Shown: positions 41,430-48,963 of the stretch, in pieces | Layout: the number at the start of each line of letters is the position of its first letter | Numbering within the stretch: position 1 is the first letter of the stretch | Source: Planctomycetota bacterium | GTDB lineage: Bacteria > Planctomycetota > Phycisphaerae > SM23-33 | DNA: 64,000 nt | Direction of reading: 5' to 3' | Assembly (NCBI GenBank): GCA_022705325.1 | Contig: JAKJER010000012.1 | Location: forward strand, 62,001-126,000 | Position numbers and translations under genes: made by a program | Notes under the pieces: model-generated | Told to the model about the DNA's origin: nothing | The model's input: the letters and a program-made list of their open reading frames with translations, nothing else | Database searches by the model: none

Positions 41430-44174
41430 ATGACCCAGACGGCAAACGAGGATGTCCAGCAGGTTTCCTGGCATGCCCTGAGCGACGAGGAGGTCCTGGG
41501 CCGCGTCCAGGGCGCCCGCGAGGGGCTGGATCAGGCCGAGGTCCGACGGCGACTCGACCGCCACGGCCCCAACGCGCTGGAACGTCAGGAGACGGTCGGC
41601 TGGCTGACCCTGCTGGGCCGCCAGCTCAACAGCCCGCTGATCTACCTGCTGCTGGGCGCAGCCGGCGTGTCGGCCGCCACCGGGCACTGGGTGGACGCCG
41701 GGGTGATCCTCGGCGTGGTCGTCGCCAACACGATCCTGGGCCTGGTCCAGGAGCGCCGCGCGGAGCAGGCCCTGGAGGCCTTGCACCACCTGGCCGCCCC
41801 GCACGCCCGCGTGCTGCGCGGCGGTCAGGCCACGCAGGTCCCGGCCGACGGGATCGTCCCGGGCGACCTGCTGCTGCTGGAGACCGGCGACCGCGTGGCG
41901 GCCGACGCCCGCGTCATCGAGGCCGGCGACCTCCACCTCAACGAGTCGGCCCTGACGGGCGAGTCCCAGCCGGTGGCCAAGGTCGCCGCGCCCGTGCCCG
42001 CCGACGCGCCGCTGGCTGAGCGGGCCAACATGGTCTGGACCAGCACGCCTGTCACCGCGGGGCGGGGCAAAGCTCTCGTCGTGGCCACCGGCATGCACAC
42101 CCAGATCGGGCAGATCGCCCGCGAGATGCGTTCCACCACCGCTCAGGAAACCCCGCTCCAGCGCCGCCTGGCCAAGCTGAGCACCTGGCTGGGTGTGGCG
42201 GGCATCGCCCTGGCCGGCGTGATCTTCGGCCTGGGCCTGCTCCGCGGATACGGCACGATGGAGATGGTCCTGTACGCGGTGGCGGTGGCGGTGTCGGCCA
42301 TCCCCGAGGGCCTGCCCGCGGTCATCAGCGTCACGCTGGCGATGGGCGTGCAGCGGATGGCCCGCCACAACGCCATCATCCGCAACCTGCCCGCGGTGGA
42401 GACGCTCGGCTCGACCACCGTCATCTGCTCGGACAAGACCGGCACGATCACACAGAACGAGATGACCGTGCGGGCGATTTGGACGGCGGAGCAGTCCTAC
42501 CAAGTGACCGGCGGCGGATACGAGGGCAAAGGGGAGATCATTCCACAAGCAGCGGACCCAAGCCCACGGGAGGCCTCCCGTGGGCTTTCCGCTGACACCG
42601 CCCCGCCGGCGCTGCGCCGCCTGCTGGAGGTCGGCGCGATGTGCAACAACGCCCGCCTGCAACGCGACGAGGAAGGCGCCCCCATGGTCGGCACGCCCAC
42701 CGAGGGCGCCATCCTGGCTGCCTCGGCCAAGGCGGGCCTGACGTCCGAACGGCTTGACCGGGACTTCCCCCGCCTGCACGAGCTGCCCTTCAGCAGCGAG
42801 AAGAAGTACATGGCCACCCTGCACGCACAGGGCGACGGGCGGCGGCTCTGCGTGAAGGGCGCCCCCGACCGGGTGCTGGACTTCTGCACCCACGTGCTGG
42901 TGGGCGGCGAGCGGGTGGAGTTGGACGAGTCGCGCCGCCAGGAGGTCCGCCAAGCCAACGCGGAGCTGTCGGGGCGGGCCATGCGCGTCATCGCCGGCGC
43001 CTACCGCGAAGGGCTCTCCGGCGCCGACGCGATCCGGGACGAGGACGCGACGGCGGGCCTGACGCTGGCCGGGCTGTGGGGGATCGTCGACCCGCCGCGG
43101 GAGGAGGCCGCCCGGGCCGTCGGGGACGCCCAGCGGGCGGGCATCCGCGTGGTTATGATCACCGGCGACCACGCCGTCACCGCCGCCGCCATCGCCCAGC
43201 AGGTGGGCATCGCCCCGCCCGGCTCGCAGGCCGTCGCGGGCAGCGAGATCGACGACATGGACGAGCCCGCGTTGGCGGCCAAGGCCCGCGAGATCGGTGT
43301 GTTCGCCCGCGTCTCGCCCGCCCACAAGGTGAAGATCCTCCGCGCCCTCCAGGCCGAAGGCGAGGTCGTCGCCATGACCGGCGACGGCGTGAACGACGGC
43401 CCGGCCCTGCGGGGCGCCCACATCGGCATCGCCATGGGGCGAACCGGCACCGAGGTGGCCAAGGAAGCCAGCGACATGATCCTCACCGACGATAACTTCG
43501 CCACGATCGTCCAGGCCGTCGAGGAGGGGCGGGTCATCTTCAACAACCTCCGCCGCGTCGCCTTCTTCCTCATCGCCACCAACCTCGGCGAAATCCTCAC
43601 CCTCGGCGCCGCCCTCATGTTCGGCCTGCCTCTGCCCCTCACCGCCGTCATGATCCTCTGGGTCAACCTGGTCACCGACGGGGCGGCCACCGTCCCGCTC
43701 GGCATGGAACGCCGGCACCGAAACGTCCTGAGCCAGAGGCCCCGCCTCATCACCGCCGGGCTCCTGGACCGCCCCGCCATCCTCCGCATCGCCCTCCTGT
43801 CCAGCATGATGGCCGTCGGCACGCTGCTCCAGTTCTACCTCGAATTGATCTCCGCCCGCGCCGACGCCCTGATCCACGCCCAGACGATGGCCTTCACCAC
43901 CCTGTCGGCCTTCCAGTGGTTCCAGGCCTTCAACGCCCGCTCCAGGCACGAGTCCGTCTTCGCCATCGGCCTGCTTACCAACCGCTGGCTCCTGGGCGGG
44001 ATCGCCGCCGCCGTCGCCCTCCAGTTCCTGGCCGTCCAGACGCCGCTGGGCAACTCCCTGTTCAAGACCGTCCCGCTCTCGGCGATCGACTGGCTGCTGA
44101 TCGTCGCCACCGCCTCCAGCATCCTGGTCATCGAAGAAGTGCTCAAGCGCTTCCGGCCTATCCGCGAACCCTGA
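41430..44174 (+). CDS. P2-type cation-transporting ATPase
   Basis: 914 residues. It uses ATP through an aspartyl-phosphate to move cations (Ca2+- or Na+/K+-like P2 group). The N-terminal cation-ATPase domain ('ALSDEEVLGRVQGAREGLD') is followed by M1-M2, the actuator motif 'LTGESQPV' (~176), M3-M4 with 'IPEGLPAVI', the phosphorylation site 'CSDKTGTITQNEMT' (Asp335), KGAPD in the nucleotide domain, 'TGDGVNDGPALRGAHIGIAMG' (~650) and M5-M10. The M4 motif PEGL is typical of P2A pumps. In the N-domain loop, residues 377-387 are encoded by a perfect palindromic element (42560-42587). GGGAGA precedes the ATG. The sulfatase gene follows after 31 bases. Confidence 0.93.
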   Translation: MTQTANEDVQQVSWHALSDEEVLGRVQGAREGLDQAEVRRRLDRHGPNALERQETVGWLTLLGRQLNSPLIYLLLGAAGVSAATGHWVDAGVILGVVVANTILGLVQERRAEQALEALHHLAAPHARVLRGGQATQVPADGIVPGDLLLLETGDRVAADARVIEAGDLHLNESALTGESQPVAKVAAPVPADAPLAERANMVWTSTPVTAGRGKALVVATGMHTQIGQIAREMRSTTAQETPLQRRLAKLSTWLGVAGIALAGVIFGLGLLRGYGTMEMVLYAVAVAVSAIPEGLPAVISVTLAMGVQRMARHNAIIRNLPAVETLGSTTVICSDKTGTITQNEMTVRAIWTAEQSYQVTGGGYEGKGEIIPQAADPSPREASRGLSADTAPPALRRLLEVGAMCNNARLQRDEEGAPMVGTPTEGAILAASAKAGLTSERLDRDFPRLHELPFSSEKKYMATLHAQGDGRRLCVKGAPDRVLDFCTHVLVGGERVELDESRRQEVRQANAELSGRAMRVIAGAYREGLSGADAIRDEDATAGLTLAGLWGIVDPPREEAARAVGDAQRAGIRVVMITGDHAVTAAAIAQQVGIAPPGSQAVAGSEIDDMDEPALAAKAREIGVFARVSPAHKVKILRALQAEGEVVAMTGDGVNDGPALRGAHIGIAMGRTGTEVAKEASDMILTDDNFATIVQAVEEGRVIFNNLRRVAFFLIATNLGEILTLGAALMFGLPLPLTAVMILWVNLVTDGAATVPLGMERRHRNVLSQRPRLITAGLLDRPAILRIALLSSMMAVGTLLQFYLELISARADALIHAQTMAFTTLSAFQWFQAFNARSRHESVFAIGLLTNRWLLGGIAAAVALQFLAVQTPLGNSLFKTVPLSAIDWLLIVATASSILVIEEVLKRFRPIREP
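42560..42587. repeat. perfect 28-bp terminator-like palindrome inside the ATPase gene
   Basis: AAGCCCACGGGAGG (42560-42573) is immediately followed by its exact reverse complement. It is read in frame as PSPREASRGLS (residues 377-387), in the variable loop between 'IIPQAAD' and 'ADTAPPALRRLLE'. The arms match the free-standing hairpins at 35774-35797, 41275-41304 and 45784-45807. Confidence 0.85.
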
Positions 44175-44205
44175 AGCGAACGTACGATACCAGGCAGGAG
44201 ATTCC

Positions 44206-45738
44206 ATGACGAAACACATCGTACCACTGCTGGCGAACCTGTTCTTTGTCGCGTCTCTTGCCGGCGCCGCCCAAGAGAAGCCGAACATCCTCTTCATCAT
44301 GTCCGACGACCACACGACGCAGGCGTTCGGCGTGTACGGCAGCCGCCTGGCGAAACTGGACCCGACGCCGAACATCGACCGTCTGGCCAACCATGGCATG
44401 CGGTTCGATCGCGTGTACTGCAACAACTCGATCTGCACGCCCAGCCGCGCCAGCATCATCACCGGGCAGTACTCGCAAACCAACGGGGTGCTCGATCTGA
44501 ACGGCAGTATCGCGCCGGACAGACAGTACCTGCCCATGGAGATCAAGAAGGCCGGATATCAAACGGCAATGATTGGCAAGTGGCACCTGAAGCAGGAGCC
44601 GGCGGCCTTTGATTACTACTGCGTGCTGCCGGGACAGGGATCGTATTTCGATCCGACATTTCGCGTGCGCGGGACAAAGAACTGGCCTGGCAACACCATC
44701 CGTAAACAGGGGCAGCACTCCAGCGACGCCATCACGGATATCAGTCTGGAATGGCTCAAACATGGGCGCGACAAGGGCAAGCCCTTTCTTCTGATGCACC
44801 ACTTCAAGGCGCCGCACGACATGTTCCAGAACGCCCCGCGATATGACAGGTACCTTGAGAATGTCGAGATCCCCGAACCGGCCAACCTGCACGGCCAGCC
44901 CGCGGAGGGATTCGGTTCAATCGCCACCCGGCCGTATGGCGCGGGCGTGACCAAGGCGCACCCGAGCTGGGGGCTCGCCCGGAAACTCGGCGTTGCCCAG
45001 GATATCCCCGAACCGGAGCACGGGAAACTGGCCTATCAGAAGTATCTCAAGCGATATCTGCGATGCGTCAAGGGCGTCGATGACAACGTCAAACGCATCG
45101 TCGATTACCTCACGGAGACGGGCGAGTTGGAGAACACCGTCATCCTCTACACCGGTGACCAGGGCTTCTTCCTCGGCGAGCATGATTTCATGGACAAACG
45201 CTGGATGTATGAGGAAGCGTTTCGCATGCCGTTTATCGTCCACTGGCCCAAAGGCGTCAAAGCCGGCAAGGTCAACGACTGGCTCATCAACAATACGGAT
45301 TTCGCCCCGACGATCCTCGAACTGGCCGGCGTCGAGAAGACGCCCGATTACATGCAGGGCCGGAGTTTCGCCGCTGCGCTGAGGGGCGGCGCCAAGCCCG
45401 ATGACTGGCGCAAGGCGACCTACTACCGCTACTGGATGCACATGGCCCACGCCCTTCAAGTCCCCGCCCATTTCGGCATCCGAAGCGACCGCTACAAGCT
45501 GATCTTCTTTTACGGAATCAACCCAAACGGGCGAGGCCAGCAAACGCCGGCGGCCTGGGAGTTCTACGATCTCCAGCGCGATCCTGCGGAAATGAGAAAC
45601 GAATACTCCAACCCGGAATGCAGGAAGATCATAGCCGAGATGAAGATCCTGCTCAAACAGACCCGCGAAGAGTTGAACGAAACCGATGCGAAGTACCCCG
45701 CCGTGCAGGCGATCATCGATGCACATTGGGACAAGTGA
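44206..45738 (+). CDS. exported type I sulfatase
   Basis: 510 residues with a signal peptide ('LLANLFFVASLAGAAQE'). The active-site motif 'NNSICTPSRASIITGQY' places Cys77 in C-T-P-S-R, the consensus for oxidation to formylglycine. Metal ligands are visible in 'NILFIMSDDHTTQAFG' and 'TGDQGFFLGEHDFMDKRWMYEE', and 'MIGKWHLK' is also conserved. The enzyme removes sulfate from an extracellular carbohydrate; the exact S1 subfamily is not clear. Activation would need a formylglycine-generating or anSME-type enzyme. The FGE-like protein at 2478-3758 lacks one active cysteine. AGGAG precedes the ATG. The gene lies 31 bases behind the ATPase and has somewhat lower GC. Confidence 0.93.
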   Translation: MTKHIVPLLANLFFVASLAGAAQEKPNILFIMSDDHTTQAFGVYGSRLAKLDPTPNIDRLANHGMRFDRVYCNNSICTPSRASIITGQYSQTNGVLDLNGSIAPDRQYLPMEIKKAGYQTAMIGKWHLKQEPAAFDYYCVLPGQGSYFDPTFRVRGTKNWPGNTIRKQGQHSSDAITDISLEWLKHGRDKGKPFLLMHHFKAPHDMFQNAPRYDRYLENVEIPEPANLHGQPAEGFGSIATRPYGAGVTKAHPSWGLARKLGVAQDIPEPEHGKLAYQKYLKRYLRCVKGVDDNVKRIVDYLTETGELENTVILYTGDQGFFLGEHDFMDKRWMYEEAFRMPFIVHWPKGVKAGKVNDWLINNTDFAPTILELAGVEKTPDYMQGRSFAAALRGGAKPDDWRKATYYRYWMHMAHALQVPAHFGIRSDRYKLIFFYGINPNGRGQQTPAAWEFYDLQRDPAEMRNEYSNPECRKIIAEMKILLKQTREELNETDAKYPAVQAIIDAHWDK

Positions 45739-45783
45739 AACGGTGGAGTGTCGTATCGCCTGTGAAGGTCCGGAAACGTCAAA

Positions 45784-45807
45784 AGCCCACGGAGCTTGCC
45801 GTGGGCT
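45784..45807. terminator. hairpin between convergent genes
   Basis: AGCCCACGG (45784-45792) pairs with CCGTGGGCT (45799-45807). It is preceded by AAA and followed by CTT, fitting a bidirectional terminator for the sulfatase and the leftward oxidoreductase. Confidence 0.7.
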
Positions 45808-45837
45808 CTTGACGTCTTGAGTCCTTCTTGTCCCTTC

Positions 45838-47298
45838 TCAGACTTTGTCGGGCGCCGGCGGCTCGAAGCCTTCGCGGTACGGCTCGCGGAGCATCTTATT
45901 GGCCTCGTCGGCCCGCTCGCCGGTGAACGTCTCGGTCTTGGGGTCGAAGCTCAGCCACGGCCCGACGGTGTACTGGGCCTTGTCCTCGGGCACGCCGGCA
46001 GCGCCGCGCATCATCTCGTGCAGGGCCATGAACTGCTCGGCCGCGTCCTTGTTGTCGCCGAAGCGTCCGGCCTTGGCGTTGAAGGGGACCTTCTCGCCCA
46101 GGCGGTAGGAGATGTTCATCAGGTGCCCGGGCAGGCAGGAGTAGTGGCTGGTGACCATGTCGGCATTGGACATCTCGGGCTTGTTGGCGCGGCAGGCGGC
46201 GATGAAGCTGCCGAACGCCCCGCCCGGGGTGATCTGGACCTTGTCGGTCTTGACCTTCTCGCCCTTGGTGCTGCCCTTGGGGAAGTACTCGCCCTTGACG
46301 ATCTTCCCGCCGTCGGCGAAGTAGAAGTAGTTGTCCACCTGGGCGACGTAGCCCTTGTGCCCGTAGTTGCGGACGTTGAAGAACATCCACTGCCCGTTGG
46401 GGAACTCGGCCAACCCGAACATCGTGTTGGGCGTCTGGCCCTGGTCGTCCCACATGAACCGCCCGCCCAGGGCCATCACGCGCACCGGTGCGGTCAGCGA
46501 GGGGTCCAGGGCCCAGCGGGCCACGTCGAGCTGGTGCGTGCCCTGGTTGTTCAGCTCGCCGTTGCCCGTCGCCCAGAACCAGTGCCAGTTGTAGTGCACG
46601 TAGTTGGGGTGGAACTTGTCCAGGCAGGCCGGGCCGCGCCACAGGTCCCAGTCGAGGGTGGCCGGCGGGTCGCAGAAGTCCTTGTGCCCGATCCCGCCGC
46701 GGGACTTGCAGGCCAGGCCGTGCGATATCTTCAGCTTGCCGAACTTGCCCTCCTGGATCGCCTTCATCAGCGAGGCCCGCCCGTCGCTGCTGCGCTGCTG
46801 CGTGCCGTGCTGGATGACCGTCTTGTACTTCTTGGCCGCCGCCACGGCCACCTGCCCCTGGTACACGTCGTGGCAGGCGGGCTTCTCCACGTAGCAGTGC
46901 TTGCCCGCCTGGGCCGACCAGATCACCATCAACGCGTGCCAGTGGTTGGGGCTGGCCGTCGAGATCGCGTCGAGGTTCTTGTCCTCCAGCGCCTTGCGGA
47001 CGTCGGTGAGGCAGACGGTCGGGCAGTCGGGCTGTTTCTTTTTCACGTCGCTCAGGCGCCGCTCGAGCACCTTCTTGTCCGGGTCGATCAGGTAGGCCAG
47101 TTCCACGTCCTTCATGCCCTGGTAGGCGCCCACGTGGCTCATGCCCCGCCCGTTCACGCCGGCCACCCCGATCCGCAGGCGGTCGTTGGCGCCCAGCACC
47201 CGCGCGTAGCTGCGGGCATCGAGCATGGGGATGGTGGCGGCCGCGGCGGCCGAGCCCAGGGCGCCTTTCAGGAACGATCGACGATTGAGTGCGTGCAT
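45838..47298 (-). CDS. Tat-exported Gfo/Idh/MocA-family oxidoreductase
   Basis: 486 residues. The leader 'NRRSFLKGALGSAAAAATI' is a textbook Tat signal. The Rossmann domain has 'RIGVAGVNGRGMSH' (GxGxxG-like), then 'ISTASPNHWHALMVIWSAQAGKHCYVEKPACHD', including the conserved EKP motif with catalytic Lys. 'NQGTHQLDVARWAL' carries the conserved His and Asp of the C-terminal domain. Members oxidise or epimerise sugars with NAD(P) held tightly. Export with bound cofactor explains the Tat route. AAAGGG lies before the ATG. It diverges from the second PEP-CTERM gene. Confidence 0.92.
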   Translation of the reverse strand: MHALNRRSFLKGALGSAAAAATIPMLDARSYARVLGANDRLRIGVAGVNGRGMSHVGAYQGMKDVELAYLIDPDKKVLERRLSDVKKKQPDCPTVCLTDVRKALEDKNLDAISTASPNHWHALMVIWSAQAGKHCYVEKPACHDVYQGQVAVAAAKKYKTVIQHGTQQRSSDGRASLMKAIQEGKFGKLKISHGLACKSRGGIGHKDFCDPPATLDWDLWRGPACLDKFHPNYVHYNWHWFWATGNGELNNQGTHQLDVARWALDPSLTAPVRVMALGGRFMWDDQGQTPNTMFGLAEFPNGQWMFFNVRNYGHKGYVAQVDNYFYFADGGKIVKGEYFPKGSTKGEKVKTDKVQITPGGAFGSFIAACRANKPEMSNADMVTSHYSCLPGHLMNISYRLGEKVPFNAKAGRFGDNKDAAEQFMALHEMMRGAAGVPEDKAQYTVGPWLSFDPKTETFTGERADEANKMLREPYREGFEPPAPDKV

Positions 47299-47397
47299 GA
47301 TGGACCCTTTCGATTTGAGGGTTATCGGCTTCGGATACGCCGGTTTAACGCCCCGATGAACAAGCCCATTGCACCGGCGGGAAATGGGGCTCTCCGG

Positions 47398-47425
47398 TTG
47401 ACAGGTTCGCTCGCCATGGTAGGAT
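47398..47425 (+). promoter_or_regulatory. strong promoter of the second PEP-CTERM gene
   Basis: Perfect TTGACA (47398-47403), 16-base spacer, TAGGAT (47420-47425). The stretch GGTAGGATAGACCC matches the promoter at 18932-18959 except for one base. The leader before ATG 47553 is about 120 bases. Confidence 0.65.
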
Positions 47426-47552
47426 AGACCCCCGGAGAAGCGGTCTTCCCTGTTCAGGCAGCCCCGACCGCAGCATGTCGCTGGAATCTGCGGCCGGGTT
47501 TTGGCCTGAACACACGGTTGACATAGACCCAGTTTACCTAAGGAGCGAGCGA

Positions 47553-48869
47553 ATGGACGGTATCAGGACAATCATGGCGACGGTGGCGGTGCTGGCGGTC
47601 TGGGTGGGTATGGCCCAGGCGGGATTCGTGGATAACTTCGACCAGGCGGCGTTTGACGCCCGCTGGGGACTGGATACGCCCAACCCGGCTCTGGGCGACA
47701 TCACGCTGGACACGGTGAATGATTGGGCGCACTTCCAGGCGTATGGGAACACGGACATGTGGGGCAGCCGCAATAACGCCCCGATCCTGTGGACTCCCTC
47801 GCCCGCGGGGGACTTCTACATCGAGACCCGAGTGACGATGCCCGCGGCGCAGAACGGAACCGTCTCGGGCCTGGTGGTCTACGGCGACGGCGTCGGCAGC
47901 GACGACGGCGAAAAGCCGAACTTCTCGGTCGGGCTGGATCAGTGGGGCGCGGCCCATGTGAAGATTCAGGGCCTGGGCACGAACAACCCGGCCACGGCGA
48001 TCCCGGTGCCGGCAGGGCAGGCCTGGCTGCGTCTGGAAGTGGACCGGGACGGCGGCGTGGGCGGCGTGGATCGTTATAGCGCCTTGTACAAGCTCAACGC
48101 GGGCGATCCGTGGCAGCACCTGGCCATCCTGGACCGCGACGTGCCCAACGCCCGGATGGGCCTGGTTATGAAGACCAGCGACAGGAGCAGGTCTTCCGAC
48201 TTCAGCTACGCCGCCAGCGGCGAGTTGGCCCCGGCGGCCCCCGTCTGGAACCTCTGGAGCGTGGACATCCAGGGTAGCGGCAGTCCCGTAACAATGACCG
48301 GGCGTGAGGCCGCTTTCGGGCGAGGCAACATCTGGAACGCCTTCAATGTGGCCCACCATTCAGGCACGAGCCTCGATCCGTCGATGGCCCTGGTGGACAG
48401 CGAGGGCAACCCCTCCGGAGCGACCTTCTCCATAACCGGGAGGGTCTCGGGCTACAACGCCAACGTGAGCGACCCCCTTGGCCAGGATTACCTGTTCATC
48501 AACGCGGGCAGTTCCGCCGCAAACCTGGACTGGGCCATCAGCGGCCTGACGCCGAACTTCTTGTACGACTTGTATATCTACGGCGCGATCGGCGGCTCGC
48601 GCGATTTCAACATGCTCATCGACTCCGACGGAGACGGCGACCTGAGCGACGAGATCGCCCGCAACGTGGGCACGAGCGGATTGCTGTTTGACGGGCTGCT
48701 GCCCAACGATCAGGGCGTCATCATCGGGCAGATGCTCAACAACAACCGCGAGGGCAACTGGAGCGGCTTCCAGATCGCCCAGGTCTCCGACGTGCCCGAG
48801 CCGGCCACCCTGGCCCTGATCGCCCTGGCCTCGGCCGGGATCGGCGGCTACGTCCGCCGGCGGCGGTAG
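47553..48869 (+). CDS. PEP-CTERM sorting-domain secreted protein
   Basis: 438 residues. It has a signal peptide ('TIMATVAVLAVWVGMAQA') and a C-terminal PEP-CTERM signal ('VPEPATLALIALASAGIGGYVRRRR'). The region about 25-230 looks like a concanavalin-like sandwich with 'GFVDNFDQAAFDARW' and 'GDFYIETRVTM'. About 240-410 forms a second beta-rich domain with an Asp-rich 'IDSDGDGDLSDEI' calcium-loop-like motif. It is probably a surface glycan-binding protein. AAGGAG lies 7 bases before ATG 47553. A hairpin terminator follows. Confidence 0.88.
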   Translation: MDGIRTIMATVAVLAVWVGMAQAGFVDNFDQAAFDARWGLDTPNPALGDITLDTVNDWAHFQAYGNTDMWGSRNNAPILWTPSPAGDFYIETRVTMPAAQNGTVSGLVVYGDGVGSDDGEKPNFSVGLDQWGAAHVKIQGLGTNNPATAIPVPAGQAWLRLEVDRDGGVGGVDRYSALYKLNAGDPWQHLAILDRDVPNARMGLVMKTSDRSRSSDFSYAASGELAPAAPVWNLWSVDIQGSGSPVTMTGREAAFGRGNIWNAFNVAHHSGTSLDPSMALVDSEGNPSGATFSITGRVSGYNANVSDPLGQDYLFINAGSSAANLDWAISGLTPNFLYDLYIYGAIGGSRDFNMLIDSDGDGDLSDEIARNVGTSGLLFDGLLPNDQGVIIGQMLNNNREGNWSGFQIAQVSDVPEPATLALIALASAGIGGYVRRRR

Positions 48870-48910
48870 CCGGCGGTTGATTGTTTCGTGCCGGTCTGCG
48901 ATGCTGACGG

Positions 48911-48937
48911 GGGTGGCGCCCACAAAAGGCGCCACCC
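48911..48937 (+). terminator. hairpin terminator
   Basis: GGGTGGCGCC (48911-48920) and GGCGCCACCC (48928-48937) form a perfect 10-bp stem with loop CACAAAA, 41 bases after the PEP-CTERM gene stop. Confidence 0.65.
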
Positions 48938-48963
48938 GAACGCAAGCATCGAGAGGTCTTGGC

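Noticed and set aside
41190..44546. A 1118-codon open frame on the minus strand opposite the P-type ATPase
   Set aside because: It is antisense to an unmistakable ATPase, has no sensible motifs and is a by-product of high GC content with few stop codons.
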